Positions 1 to 7,937 of a stretch of 64,000 nt of DNA are shown here, piece after piece. The translations under genes and the position numbers were made by a program. How positions within the stretch are numbered: position 1 is the first letter of the stretch; the number at the start of each line of letters is the position of its first letter. Location of the stretch: the NCBI GenBank assembly GCA_035565775.1, contig DATMRW010000013.1:44634-108633 (forward strand), given 5' to 3'. The DNA comes from PRO6 sp035565775 (GTDB taxonomy: Bacteria; Pseudomonadota; Alphaproteobacteria; Rhizobiales; Xanthobacteraceae). The notes under the pieces were generated by a model. It worked only from the letters and a program-made list of their open reading frames with translations. It was not told the origin of the DNA and did no database searches.

Positions 1-167
1 TGAGCGAACGCATTGCGATTGGCATTGTCGAGAATTTTTCCGCTGGACCCGACCCAGATCCCGCCCGACTGTTCAATGACGGGGAGCAATGCCGCCGCCA
101 ATCCGCCGGTCATTGGTTCGTTGCTCTTTGCGCGGGCTACGCGGTTCGAGACAACTACGAGATTCAC
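1..167 (-). CDS. otsA: Trehalose-6-phosphate synthase, N-terminal part (cut by window edge)
   Basis: This is the beginning of the UDP-forming alpha,alpha-trehalose-phosphate synthase, which joins glucose from UDP-glucose to glucose-6-phosphate in the cytoplasm. The 55 codons present start with NLVVVSNRV, then the Gly-Gly nucleotide-sugar loop (TGGLAAAL, residues 20-27), then the IWVGSSG strand, the usual opening of rhizobial OtsA. The start is a GTG at 167-165, set by a Shine-Dalgarno sequence whose GGAGG core lies six bases upstream. The rest of the gene is outside the window. The matching phosphatase, otsB, is not next to it but lies about 40 kb away. The stretch from 168 to 310 holds no gene that I can see. 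Confidence 0.88.
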   Translation of the reverse strand, partial: MNLVVVSNRVARAKSNEPMTGGLAAALLPVIEQSGGIWVGSSGKILDNANRNAFA

Positions 168-310
168 GGATCACCTCCAGGTTGGCACGATAAACAAATC
201 GTCCATCACTTTTGTTCCTGCTTTGTAATAAACTTCACGCAGGAAACGATCGAAGGTTGCGATGCATCATGCATTTCAAGCAACCGCGAAGTGAGACAGG
301 CACGCAGGTG

Positions 311-354
311 GGCGCACCAAAGACACGCCGCAGCTGCGGCGATCGAGGTGCGCC
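311..354. repeat. Nested inverted repeat between nfeD-like gene and otsA
   Basis: Perfect 8-base arms GGCGCACC (311-318) and GGTGCGCC (347-354) enclose a perfect 16-base palindrome, CGCCGCAGCTGCGGCG (326-341). On the minus strand it lies between the end of the NfeD-like gene and the start of otsA. No T-run follows on either strand, so it is not a textbook intrinsic terminator. It could be an mRNA end or processing structure, or a protein-binding palindrome. Confidence 0.6.
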
Positions 355-426
355 AGCATGAAGACGCTTGGGCGATGAGTCAAATGCTGAAGAAGGTTTT
401 TGGAATTTTCGGCTGCCGATGCAGCC

Positions 427-870
427 TCAGAGCGCGGTCACGGTGAGCTTGCCGCCGTGCGCTTCGGCAACCGTCACGCGGCTTCCCGCAGGCGTGTCCG
501 GCCCGATGATGCGCCAGACGGTGTCGTCGATCCGCAACGTCCCGACACCGTCGACGATCGGCTTTTCAAGCGTGAAGACGCGGCCGATCAATGCATCGGC
601 GCGGCGATTGAGAAAGTCGTGATCCGACGCCCGCTCGGGGCGCTGCGCGAATCGCCGCCACAACGGCACGGCAGTGATCGCGAACGCCGCGAACATCAGA
701 ATCTGGATCTGCCACGACCAGTCGATGACGAAAGACAAGAGGCCAACGAGCAGCGCCGCAAGACCGAGCCAGAACAGAAAGACGCCGGGCACGATCAGTT
801 CGAGGCCGAACAGGATGAGCCCGGCGATCAGCCAGTTCCATGTGCCCAGCGTGGTCAGCAGCTCCGACAT
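427..870 (-). CDS. NfeD-family membrane protein
   Basis: A 147-residue protein of the short NfeD type. The N-terminal half is strongly hydrophobic, with two or three membrane segments between about residues 12 and 70. The C-terminal part (about 90-147) has the pattern of the small OB-like beta domain (IGRVFTLEKPIVDG, then RVTVAEAHGGKLTVTAL). Members are co-transcribed with stomatin-like SPFH proteins and are thought to help organise membrane microdomains. That partnership is seen here: the SPFH gene ends five bases upstream of this ATG on the same strand. The precise cellular role is not known. Confidence 0.85.
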   Translation of the reverse strand: MSELLTTLGTWNWLIAGLILFGLELIVPGVFLFWLGLAALLVGLLSFVIDWSWQIQILMFAAFAITAVPLWRRFAQRPERASDHDFLNRRADALIGRVFTLEKPIVDGVGTLRIDDTVWRIIGPDTPAGSRVTVAEAHGGKLTVTAL

Positions 871-875
871 CGCAT

Positions 876-1865
876 CTACCTGTCAGATGAGCCCGGCGAT
901 GTAGTCGGCACCGTGGCCGTGCGGCGCGCCGCGGCAGCGGACGGCGCTGCTTTTTCGCCGAACGTCGCCTTGGCTATCTCGCCGATACCCGCGAGCGAGC
1001 CGAGCATGCCGGTGGCCTCGAACGGCACCATGATAACCTTCTGGTTCGGCGAATCCGCAAGCTGGCCGAACGCCTTGATATAGCGATCGGCGACGAAATA
1101 GTTGAGTGCCGCGATGTCGCCCTTGGCAATGGCCTCGCTGACCATCTGCGTCGCTTTTGCTTCGGCCTCGGCGGAGCGTTCGCGGCCCTCGGCGTCGCGG
1201 AAGGCGGCCTCGCGGCGGCCCTCGGCCTGCAGGATCTGGGCCTGCTTGGCGCCCTCGGCGCGCAAAATTTCCGACTGCCGCTGGCCTTCGGCCTGCAGGA
1301 TTTCGGCGCGCTTGACGCGCTCGGCCTTCATCTGCCGGCCCATCGCCTCGACGAGATCTTCCGGCGGCGCAATGTCCTTGATCTCGATGCGGTTGACCTT
1401 GAGGCCCCACGGCGCGACGGCGGCATCGACGACGCGCAGCAGGCGCTCGTTGATCTCGTCGCGATGCGACAGCACCTGGTCGAGGTCCATGGAGCCCATC
1501 ACCGAGCGGATGTTCGTCATCGTCAGCGTCGTGATCGCTTGCGTGAGGTCGGAGACCTCGTAGCTCGCCTTGGCGGCGTCGAACACCTGATAGAACGTGA
1601 CCCCGTCGACTGTGACCGTCGCATTGTCTTTGGTGATCACTTCCTGCTCGGGAATGTTGATCACCTGTTCCATCATGTTCACCTTGCGGCCGATGCGGTC
1701 GAGAAAGGGAACAATGAGATTGAGACCGGGCTCGAGCGTGCGGGTGAACTTTCCGAACCGCTCGACGGTGAGGTTGTAGCCCTGGGAGACGGTTTTGACC
1801 CCCGCGATCAGCGTCACGATGATTAGGAGCGCAAGGATGATGGCAAAGAGGTCGAAGCCGAACAT
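876..1865 (-). CDS. qmcA: Stomatin/QmcA-like SPFH (band 7) protein
   Basis: A membrane-anchored SPFH protein of 329 residues. One N-terminal membrane helix (about residues 3-22) is followed by the SPFH fold (EQVINIPEQEVITKDNATV, then the conserved RNEI-type region RIEIKDIAPP). After that comes an Ala/Glu-rich coiled coil built of 11-residue repeats of the kind ILQAEGQRQSE (about 185-245), typical of prokaryotic stomatins. I chose the ATG at 1865 because GGGGGAC lies just upstream of it; an in-frame ATG seven codons earlier has no such signal. It is expected to form large ring- or cage-like assemblies with the downstream NfeD protein. The symbol reflects similarity to QmcA, not a proven function. 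Confidence 0.85.
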   Translation of the reverse strand: MFGFDLFAIILALLIIVTLIAGVKTVSQGYNLTVERFGKFTRTLEPGLNLIVPFLDRIGRKVNMMEQVINIPEQEVITKDNATVTVDGVTFYQVFDAAKASYEVSDLTQAITTLTMTNIRSVMGSMDLDQVLSHRDEINERLLRVVDAAVAPWGLKVNRIEIKDIAPPEDLVEAMGRQMKAERVKRAEILQAEGQRQSEILRAEGAKQAQILQAEGRREAAFRDAEGRERSAEAEAKATQMVSEAIAKGDIAALNYFVADRYIKAFGQLADSPNQKVIMVPFEATGMLGSLAGIGEIAKATFGEKAAPSAAAARRTATVPTTSPGSSDR

Positions 1866-1985
1866 TTGTCCCCCCGATAGGTTCAAGGCCGGTCGCTGGC
1901 GCGACCGGCCTTGAAGGTAGCACAGGCAGGGAACAGACGGCCACAGTTCCTTTGCGCCCGGAAGTTGCGGGCGCAGGATGCTACA

Positions 1986-3020
1986 TCAGATCCAGCCGCC
2001 GAGTTCCCGCAGGACGTGGCGACGCAGCACCTCGATGCCCTCGTCGCTGTCGTTGAGGCAGGGGATTGCGGCAAATTCCTCGCCGCCGTTCTCCAAAAAG
2101 AAGCCGGCGTTTTCCATCGCGATTTCCTCGAGCGTCTCGAGACAGTCGGCGGCAAATCCCGGCGTGACGATGGCGAGGCGCTTGGTGCCGCTCCTGGCGA
2201 GTTCCTGCACGGTGACATCGGTATAGGGCTGGAGCCACGGATCGTTGCCGAAGCGCGACTGGAAGGTGAGCATCAGCTTGATGTCCGGGCCGAGCCGGGC
2301 CTGCAGCGCTGCGGTCGTTGCCGCGCATTGCTTCTGATAGGGATCGCCGAGGTCGATGTATTTTTGCGGCATGCCGTGGAACGAGGCCAGCACCAGTTCC
2401 GGCTTGAACGGCAGCGACGCAAGATGGCGCTCGATCGAAACCGCCAGCGCCTCGATATAGGTCGGATCCTCGTAATAAGGCGGGGCGATGCGGACGGACG
2501 GCTGTGCGCGCATATCGATCAGGGCGCGGAACGCTTCGTCGCAGACGGTGGCTGAGGTCGCCGCCGAATATTGCGGATAGAGCGGGACGATCAGCAGCCG
2601 GTCGCAGCCCTGTTCGGCGAGGGCATTGATCCGCGAGCGGATCGACGGGTTGCCGTAGCGCATCGCCCAATCGACGACGACGTTGTCGTGGCCCGCGAGC
2701 GCCGCGCCGATCTTTTCCGATTGCGAGCGGGTGATCGTGAACAGCGGAGATTCGTCTTTCTCCTTGTTCCAGATCTTTTGGTAGTCGAGCGCCTTGCTGC
2801 CCGGGCGCTTGCGCAAGATGATGCCGTTGAGAATGATTTTCCAGACCAGCCCCTGATCCTCGATCACGCGGCGGTCGGACAAGAACTCCCTGAGATAGAC
2901 CCGCACGCTCGGGGCGTCGGCGCGGTCCGGCGTGCCGAGATTGACGAGCAAAACCCCGACGCGCTCGAGGGCGCGGGCCGGGGCGGGCGGGGTTGCGGCA
3001 GTGCTGAGAACATCGGTCAT
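1986..3020 (-). CDS. hemH: Ferrochelatase
   Basis: Inserts ferrous iron into protoporphyrin IX, the last step of protoheme synthesis. The 344 residues match the family from LLVNLGTPD near the N-terminus to the C-terminal domain. The catalytic His is visible in SFHGMPQKY, and the acidic metal-site residues in FAADCLETLEEI. The ATG at 3020 (MTDVLS) is the likeliest start; a TTG ten codons upstream is also in frame but would add an atypical tail. The gene stands 63 bases downstream of the NicO transporter on the same strand, so it may be read through from that operon. Confidence 0.95.
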   Translation of the reverse strand: MTDVLSTAATPPAPARALERVGVLLVNLGTPDRADAPSVRVYLREFLSDRRVIEDQGLVWKIILNGIILRKRPGSKALDYQKIWNKEKDESPLFTITRSQSEKIGAALAGHDNVVVDWAMRYGNPSIRSRINALAEQGCDRLLIVPLYPQYSAATSATVCDEAFRALIDMRAQPSVRIAPPYYEDPTYIEALAVSIERHLASLPFKPELVLASFHGMPQKYIDLGDPYQKQCAATTAALQARLGPDIKLMLTFQSRFGNDPWLQPYTDVTVQELARSGTKRLAIVTPGFAADCLETLEEIAMENAGFFLENGGEEFAAIPCLNDSDEGIEVLRRHVLRELGGWI

Positions 3021-3083
3021 GGTGGTGATGGCTTCGCGCGGCAGCGGCAAGCTGTCAAGCTGCCGCCGCCGGTCTGTGTTGCT

Positions 3084-4205
3084 TCAGAAACAGGTGGTGC
3101 GCTCGGCGGCCATGTAGCCCAGCATCAAGGCGAGGCCGAAACAGGCCACCAGCGCCGCCGCGCCGAACTCGACCACGCGCACCAGCACGGTTCCGGTGCC
3201 GCGCCGCCCTGCGGCAACCCGACGCGCCAGCCCCTTGGCCGAGACGGCGAGAATGGCGAAACCGGTGACGGTCAGCGCAGTGCCAATCCCCATGACGAAG
3301 GTGGCGGCGATGCCGGCCAGGAACATGCCTTGGGCGAGCGCGAAGATCAGCACCAGGATCGCCCCGGAGCAGGGGCGGATGCCGACCGAGAGCACTGCGG
3401 TCAGGCCGTGGCGCCAACCGCCGGGGCCGGCGAGCTGGCTCGGGTCCGGGCCGTGCGAATGGCCGCAGCCGCAGTTTTCGTCATGGTGATGATGCGCGTG
3501 ATCATGCCCATGCCCGTGGCTATGGCTATGGTGGTGATCGTGATGATGATCACGGTGGTGCTGCACGCTGACGTCGGCCGTGGCCCCAGCCATCGCGAGG
3601 CGCGGCGCCGGCTGGCCGATCGGCAGCGCGCGCCATAGCCCGCGGCCTTTGCCCCACATCAGCCGCAGGCCCACCACCATGATGAGCCCGTAGCTCAAAA
3701 TCTCGATGACGCGCTCGGTGCTGCACATCGTCTGCGCGGTGACGTTCAGCAGCCATGCGCAGACGCCGACGATCATCACCGCCACCAGCGCCTGCAGCAT
3801 CGCCGAGGCGAAGGACAGGACAATGCCGCGCCGGGCGGTTTCCTCATTGGCGACGAGGTAGGAGGCGATCACCGCCTTGCCATGGCCGGGGCCGGCGGCA
3901 TGAAACACGCCATAGAGGAACGAGATGCCGAGCAGCGTCCAGACGGCGCTGCCGTCGTTGCGCGCGGCGCGGATGGTGCCGGACATCGCCCGGTAGAATT
4001 CCGCCTGCTTGGCCAAGAGCCAGGCGACGATGCCGTTGCCGGAGGTTTCGGCCGCCACCGCGGAGCCGCTCGGGCCTTTCGGTGCGCCGAACGGGCTTTG
4101 CGCGAGCGTTGCGGCGAAATGGCCGTCGATCAGCGCCATTACGACCAGCGCGCCGCCGAAGGCGAGGAGCAGGCGGCCTGCGCCGCCGGACCAGGCTGCC
4201 TTCAT
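3084..4205 (-). CDS. NicO-family nickel/cobalt efflux protein with His-rich loop
   Basis: A polytopic inner-membrane protein of 373 residues of the NicO/RcnA family. The first half carries the family motif FHAAGPGHGKAVI. A long cytoplasmic loop near residues 205-245 is almost pure His/Asp/Ser/Gly (many HH and HSHGHGH units) and is the presumed metal-binding segment. The second half repeats a transport motif (GIRPCSGAILVL). The loop and family suggest efflux or sensing of Ni or Co; the metal cannot be read from the sequence. Its ATG overlaps the stop of the DUF1007 gene in an ATGA junction, so the two are translationally coupled. Confidence 0.88.
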   Translation of the reverse strand: MKAAWSGGAGRLLLAFGGALVVMALIDGHFAATLAQSPFGAPKGPSGSAVAAETSGNGIVAWLLAKQAEFYRAMSGTIRAARNDGSAVWTLLGISFLYGVFHAAGPGHGKAVIASYLVANEETARRGIVLSFASAMLQALVAVMIVGVCAWLLNVTAQTMCSTERVIEILSYGLIMVVGLRLMWGKGRGLWRALPIGQPAPRLAMAGATADVSVQHHRDHHHDHHHSHSHGHGHDHAHHHHDENCGCGHSHGPDPSQLAGPGGWRHGLTAVLSVGIRPCSGAILVLIFALAQGMFLAGIAATFVMGIGTALTVTGFAILAVSAKGLARRVAAGRRGTGTVLVRVVEFGAAALVACFGLALMLGYMAAERTTCF

Positions 4206-4849
4206 AGGCACTTGACCGTGATCTTGTTGGCGAACATCGCGCCGTAATTGTCCAGAGCGCCGCTGAGGAAGTCGTCCTCGGTGATCGGCGCCGAAGGCGC
4301 GGTGCCGCCCTTGGGGCGCTCGACCGCGACACCGCAGCCGCTCGGCGCGCCAACCAGCTTGATCGGATCAGCCTTGGCCAGCGAGAAATCGACGAAATAG
4401 GCCGGATCAAAGACTTCCAGCGCCAGCTCGCGCGTCTTGAACGGCGTCTTGAAGGGCAGGGTGAAGTGCAGCACCAGAGTCGAGTCCTTGTATTCGAGAT
4501 AGTAGTCGACCGGCTCGTTGAAGCGCTGCTTTCTGCCGTCCGCCTTGGCGAAGGTGAAGAAGGCGTATTCCCTCAGCGACTCGACATTGGTCTGAGCCAG
4601 CGGGGCGAGTTCTTCGCGGGTGTAGACGCCCTTTTGCTTGGTCTCGATCCCCTGCAGGGCGTAGGTCGAGAACATGTCGTCGAACGTCCAGCTGTGGCGG
4701 ACGCCGGTGATGGTGCCGTCCGCCGCATAGAGGAGCTCGCTGCTGGCTGTCACCCAGACATGCGGATGGGCCTGCGCCGCGTTGCCGCCGATCACGCCGG
4801 TCGCGGCAAGGCAAAGCGCGGCGAGGAGGAAGCGCGCGAGGCGGCCCAT
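4202..4849 (-). CDS. DUF1007-family periplasmic protein
   Basis: A secreted protein of 215 residues. The signal peptide (about residues 1-26) is followed at once by the HPHVWV motif that marks the family and is a likely metal ligand. A conserved WTFDDMFSTY segment follows. DUF1007 proteins are found beside NicO transporters and are treated as the periplasmic partner of a metal export or import system, which is exactly the context here (ATGA overlap with the NicO gene). The start at 4849 places the signal peptide at the N-terminus and sits one base after the stop of the peptidase gene, so all three genes form one operon. Confidence 0.85.
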   Translation of the reverse strand: MGRLARFLLAALCLAATGVIGGNAAQAHPHVWVTASSELLYAADGTITGVRHSWTFDDMFSTYALQGIETKQKGVYTREELAPLAQTNVESLREYAFFTFAKADGRKQRFNEPVDYYLEYKDSTLVLHFTLPFKTPFKTRELALEVFDPAYFVDFSLAKADPIKLVGAPSGCGVAVERPKGGTAPSAPITEDDFLSGALDNYGAMFANKITVKCL

Positions 4850-4850
4850 G

Positions 4851-6944
4851 TCAGGCGGCCTCGTCGGTGGCGAGCAGGCCGCGGCGGCGCAGGAGCGCGT
4901 CCGCTTCCGGTGCCCGGCCGCGGAATGCGACATAGGCCTCTTCCGGGTCGCGCGAGCCGCCGGACGAATAGATGAAGTCGTGGAGCTTCTTGGCAGTCGC
5001 CGGATCGAAAATGTCGCCGGCGTCCTCGAAGGCGCCGAAGGCGTCCGCGTCCATCACTTCCGACCACATGTAGCTGTAGTAGCCCGCCGCGTAGTGATCG
5101 CCCGAGAAGATGTGGGCGAACTGCTGCGGCCGGTGCCGCATCGCGATTTCGGCCGGCATGCCGATTTTTTCCAGTTCGCGCTTCTCGAAGCCGTGGACGT
5201 CCTTGCAATCGGCGGCCGGCTGGCTGTGGAACTCGAGATCGAGCAGCGCGGACGAGACGAATTCGACCGTGGCGAAGCCCTGGTTGAATTTTCGCGCGGC
5301 AAGGAACCGCTTCAAGAGGTCTTCCGGCAAGGCTTCGCTGGTCTGGTAGTGGCGGGCAAATTTTTGCAGCACTTCCGGGCGCTCCTGCCAGTGTTCGTAG
5401 AGCTGCGAGGGCAGCTCGACGAAATCGGTGAACACACTGGTGCCAGAAAGTGACGGATAAACGACATTCGAGAGCAGGCCGTGCAGCGCATGGCCGAACT
5501 CATGGAACAGGGTGCGGGCATCGTCCGGCGAGAGCAGGGTCGGCTCGCCAGCCGCGCCCTTGGAGAAGTTCATCACGTTGAGGATGAGCGGCGTGATCTC
5601 GGCGTCGAGCTTCTGCTGGTCCCGCAGCGAGGTCATCCACGCGCCGGAGCGCTTGGAGGATCGGGAGAAGTAGTCGCCGTAGAACAGCCCCTGATGCTGG
5701 CCCTCGGCATTGGTGACTTCCCACACGCGCACGTCGGGATGCCAGACCGGAATGTCGTGGCGCTCCGTGAAGGTGAGGCCGAACAGGCGGTTCGAGACGT
5801 CGAACGCCGCCTCGATCATGCCGTCGAGGGTGAGGTAGGGCTTGATCGCGGCATCGTCAAAATCGGCGCGGCGCTGGCGCAGCTTTTCGGCGTAATAGCG
5901 CCAATCCCACGGCGCGAGGGCGAAATTGCCGCCTTCCTCCTTGATCAGCTCCTGCAGCGCCTCACGGTCCTTGCTGGCGCGCTCGCGCGCCGGCGCCCAG
6001 ACCTTTTCCAGAAGGCCGCGCACGGCTTCCGGCGTTTTCGCCATCGAATCGTCGAGCCGGTAGGCGGCGTAGTGCGGGAAGCCGAGCAGCTTGGCGCGCT
6101 CCTCGCGGAGCGCCAGAATCTCGCCGATGACGGCGTTGTTGTCGTTGCCGTTGGCGTTGTCGCCGCGCGCGATGAACGCCTTGTAGGCTTTTTCGCGCAA
6201 GTCGCGGCGGCTCGAGCTCTGCAGGAACGGCTCGACCGAGGAGCGCGAGAGCGTGACGATGGCCTTGCCGGGCAGGCCGCGCTCCTCCGCCATCGCCTTG
6301 GCGGAAGCGATGAAGCTGTCCGACAGGCCGGCGCGGTCGTCCTCGCCGAGCTCCATCGTCCAGGCCTGCTCGTCGCCCAGCAGATGGTGGCTGAAATGGG
6401 TGCCGAGTTCGGCCAGCCGCTCGTTCAGGGCGGCCATCCGCGCCTTTTCATCACCGGTGAGGCCGGCGCCGGCGCGGCGGAAATTCGTATAGGTGCGCTC
6501 CAGAAGCCGCATCCGCTCGCCGGACAGCTTGAGGCTGGCGCGCTCGTCATAGACCTTGGACACGCGGCCAAACAGCGCGGCGTTCATCAGGATCTGATTC
6601 CAGTGGCGGGCGAGGCGCAGCGCGACGTCGCCCTCGATTGCCAGCAGCTCGGGGTTCGAGTGCGCCGATACGAGGGCATGGAAGACTGCGGACACGCGGT
6701 TCAGCAGCGTGCCGGAGCGCTCGAGCGCGGTGATGGTGTTGTCGAAATCCGCCACCGACGGATCGTGCGTGATCGCCTCGACCTCGAGATTGTGGTCGGA
6801 AAAGGCCTGCGCCAGCGCCGGCAGGAAGTGCTCCGGCCTGATGGCGCCGAAAGGCGGCGTTCCGCACGGCGTCTCCCACGCGCGCAGCAGCGGGTTCTCC
6901 GCCAGTTGGAGTTCAGCGTCGGGAGGAAGCAGGTCGTTGGTCAT
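4851..6944 (-). CDS. dcp: Peptidyl-dipeptidase Dcp (M3 metallopeptidase)
   Basis: A cytoplasmic or periplasmic zinc peptidase of 697 residues that removes C-terminal dipeptides from short peptides. The M3 zinc site is clear: HEFGHALHGLL supplies both His ligands and the catalytic Glu, and the downstream acidic ligand lies within the DFVELPSQLYEHW region. The SGT..DFVE segment resembles Dcp more than oligopeptidase A. No signal peptide is visible. It is the first gene of a run with the DUF1007 and NicO genes, though a functional tie between peptide trimming and metal transport is not obvious. Confidence 0.9.
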   Translation of the reverse strand: MTNDLLPPDAELQLAENPLLRAWETPCGTPPFGAIRPEHFLPALAQAFSDHNLEVEAITHDPSVADFDNTITALERSGTLLNRVSAVFHALVSAHSNPELLAIEGDVALRLARHWNQILMNAALFGRVSKVYDERASLKLSGERMRLLERTYTNFRRAGAGLTGDEKARMAALNERLAELGTHFSHHLLGDEQAWTMELGEDDRAGLSDSFIASAKAMAEERGLPGKAIVTLSRSSVEPFLQSSSRRDLREKAYKAFIARGDNANGNDNNAVIGEILALREERAKLLGFPHYAAYRLDDSMAKTPEAVRGLLEKVWAPARERASKDREALQELIKEEGGNFALAPWDWRYYAEKLRQRRADFDDAAIKPYLTLDGMIEAAFDVSNRLFGLTFTERHDIPVWHPDVRVWEVTNAEGQHQGLFYGDYFSRSSKRSGAWMTSLRDQQKLDAEITPLILNVMNFSKGAAGEPTLLSPDDARTLFHEFGHALHGLLSNVVYPSLSGTSVFTDFVELPSQLYEHWQERPEVLQKFARHYQTSEALPEDLLKRFLAARKFNQGFATVEFVSSALLDLEFHSQPAADCKDVHGFEKRELEKIGMPAEIAMRHRPQQFAHIFSGDHYAAGYYSYMWSEVMDADAFGAFEDAGDIFDPATAKKLHDFIYSSGGSRDPEEAYVAFRGRAPEADALLRRRGLLATDEAA

Positions 6945-7099
6945 GCGGTTGTCCGGTCTTCGCCAAGGTTGGCGGGTAATATATACTTGAACTGGTAATT
7001 TTTAATCCGGCTGCCCTTGATCCAAAGCGGCTTTTCGGGGAGATTGCCGGCAATTCTGTCCAGGCTACCCATTTGGGGGCCTCCCATACGCGAGACAAT

Positions 7100-7360
7100 A
7101 TGAGCGCGCAACCAGCCTCGCCGGGCGGCCGCACGGCCAACTGGCGCAACATTATTACGGTTCTGAGCGCGGCGATCCTGATCGGCGCCGAAGTGTTTGG
7201 CGCGGCATTTGCTGGCGGCTGGGCGTTCGCGATCCTGTTCGACCTCAGCGAGGCCACCTCCCATGTGCTGCAGGCGCTCCTCTTCCTGCTGGGCATGTAT
7301 GTGATGTATCGCTTCATCCGCTCGGCGAGCCGGATCGAGCCGTTCTTTCGGCGCGGCTGA
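7100..7360 (+). CDS. Small two-helix membrane protein, unknown function
   Basis: An 86-residue protein with two predicted membrane helices (about residues 17-43 and 50-70) and a basic C-terminal tail ending SRIEPFFRRG. I do not recognise a named family. Codon use is like the neighbouring genes, the reading frame is strongly biased to G/C at third positions, and it stands alone between the divergent dcp gene and the polyamine leader. The ATG at 7100 (MSAQPASP) is preferred over an in-frame ATG nine codons earlier. Confidence 0.6.
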   Translation: MSAQPASPGGRTANWRNIITVLSAAILIGAEVFGAAFAGGWAFAILFDLSEATSHVLQALLFLLGMYVMYRFIRSASRIEPFFRRG

Positions 7361-7371
7361 ATATTTTTGAG

Positions 7372-7399
7372 TGCCTCCGGCGGCAGAAATCCGGAGGCA
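7372..7399. terminator. Hairpin after the small membrane protein gene
   Basis: Perfect 9-base arms TGCCTCCGG and CCGGAGGCA separated by ten bases, starting 12 bases after the stop codon. There is no T-run after the stem, so this may be an mRNA 3' end structure rather than a strict intrinsic terminator. Confidence 0.45.
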
Positions 7400-7567
7400 T
7401 TGCGGCGTGTATCGGCGGCCTGAGGGTGCGCTAGTACTTCCCTCGCCATGATCCGCAAAAATCTTCCCCGCCGTTTCAAAAAGTCCTTGCGAAACGCGGG
7501 CGAAACTCCTATTTCCCGTTTTGCCCAATTTCGCACGTGCCTGTGGTCGTGTGTCAGTCGGTGGGTA

Positions 7568-7723
7568 CCCGGACAAGAGGCCGGGCAGCCGCCAGGAAGC
7601 AAGAGTTCTCGTTTCGAGATAGCTTTGTTTCCTACGAAGAGTGATTGGCAGCCGGAGGCGAACCGGCGCATCCCGTCCTCAACGGGAGACGCGACTTAAA
7701 GCAACGACGGAGCGGGCTTTTTT
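7568..7723 (+). ncRNA. speF-type leader RNA before ornithine decarboxylase
   Basis: The long gap before the decarboxylase is packed with stems: CCCGG/CCGGG (7568-7585); a larger hairpin at 7595-7632 whose inner part is TCTCG-TTT-CGAGA (7607-7619); GCCGG/CCGGC (7651-7667); and TCCCGT/ACGGGA (7671-7687). A six-T run follows at 7718-7723. The CCGTC inside the last stem can instead pair with GACGG at 7706-7710, the sort of choice an attenuator makes. A conserved RNA called the speF motif is known upstream of this gene in alphaproteobacteria. Position and architecture fit it, but I have not aligned it to the covariance model. Further weak stems lie between 7724 and 7937. Confidence 0.7.
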
Positions 7724-7937
7724 GGTCTCTACCGGCTCTCCACAGGCCGGCCCGATAACCGAAGAGGCTTGTCCTTCATTGCCAGGCGTGCGGTAGGGGT
7801 AACCCTTACCAATCCACGGCATCACAGTTTGGTCTGACGGCTCTGCCGTGTCGCACTTCCATCGTGCGCATGGTGAGGCGTTGGGGCCGACGTCATTTGG
7901 ACGATGTGTTCGTCCCGAAGCCGGATTGGGGGAACCC

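Noticed and set aside
13..228. A 71-residue plus-strand frame at the left edge
   Set aside because: It is antisense to the clear otsA start and its ribosome binding site.
3460..3570. Short repeated His codons resembling a simple-sequence repeat
   Set aside because: It is the coding sequence of the His-rich loop of the NicO protein.
7848..7937. A 30-codon upstream extension of ornithine decarboxylase, or a leader peptide
   Set aside because: The ATG at 7938 has a good ribosome binding site and gives the normal N-terminus; the extension has no family support.
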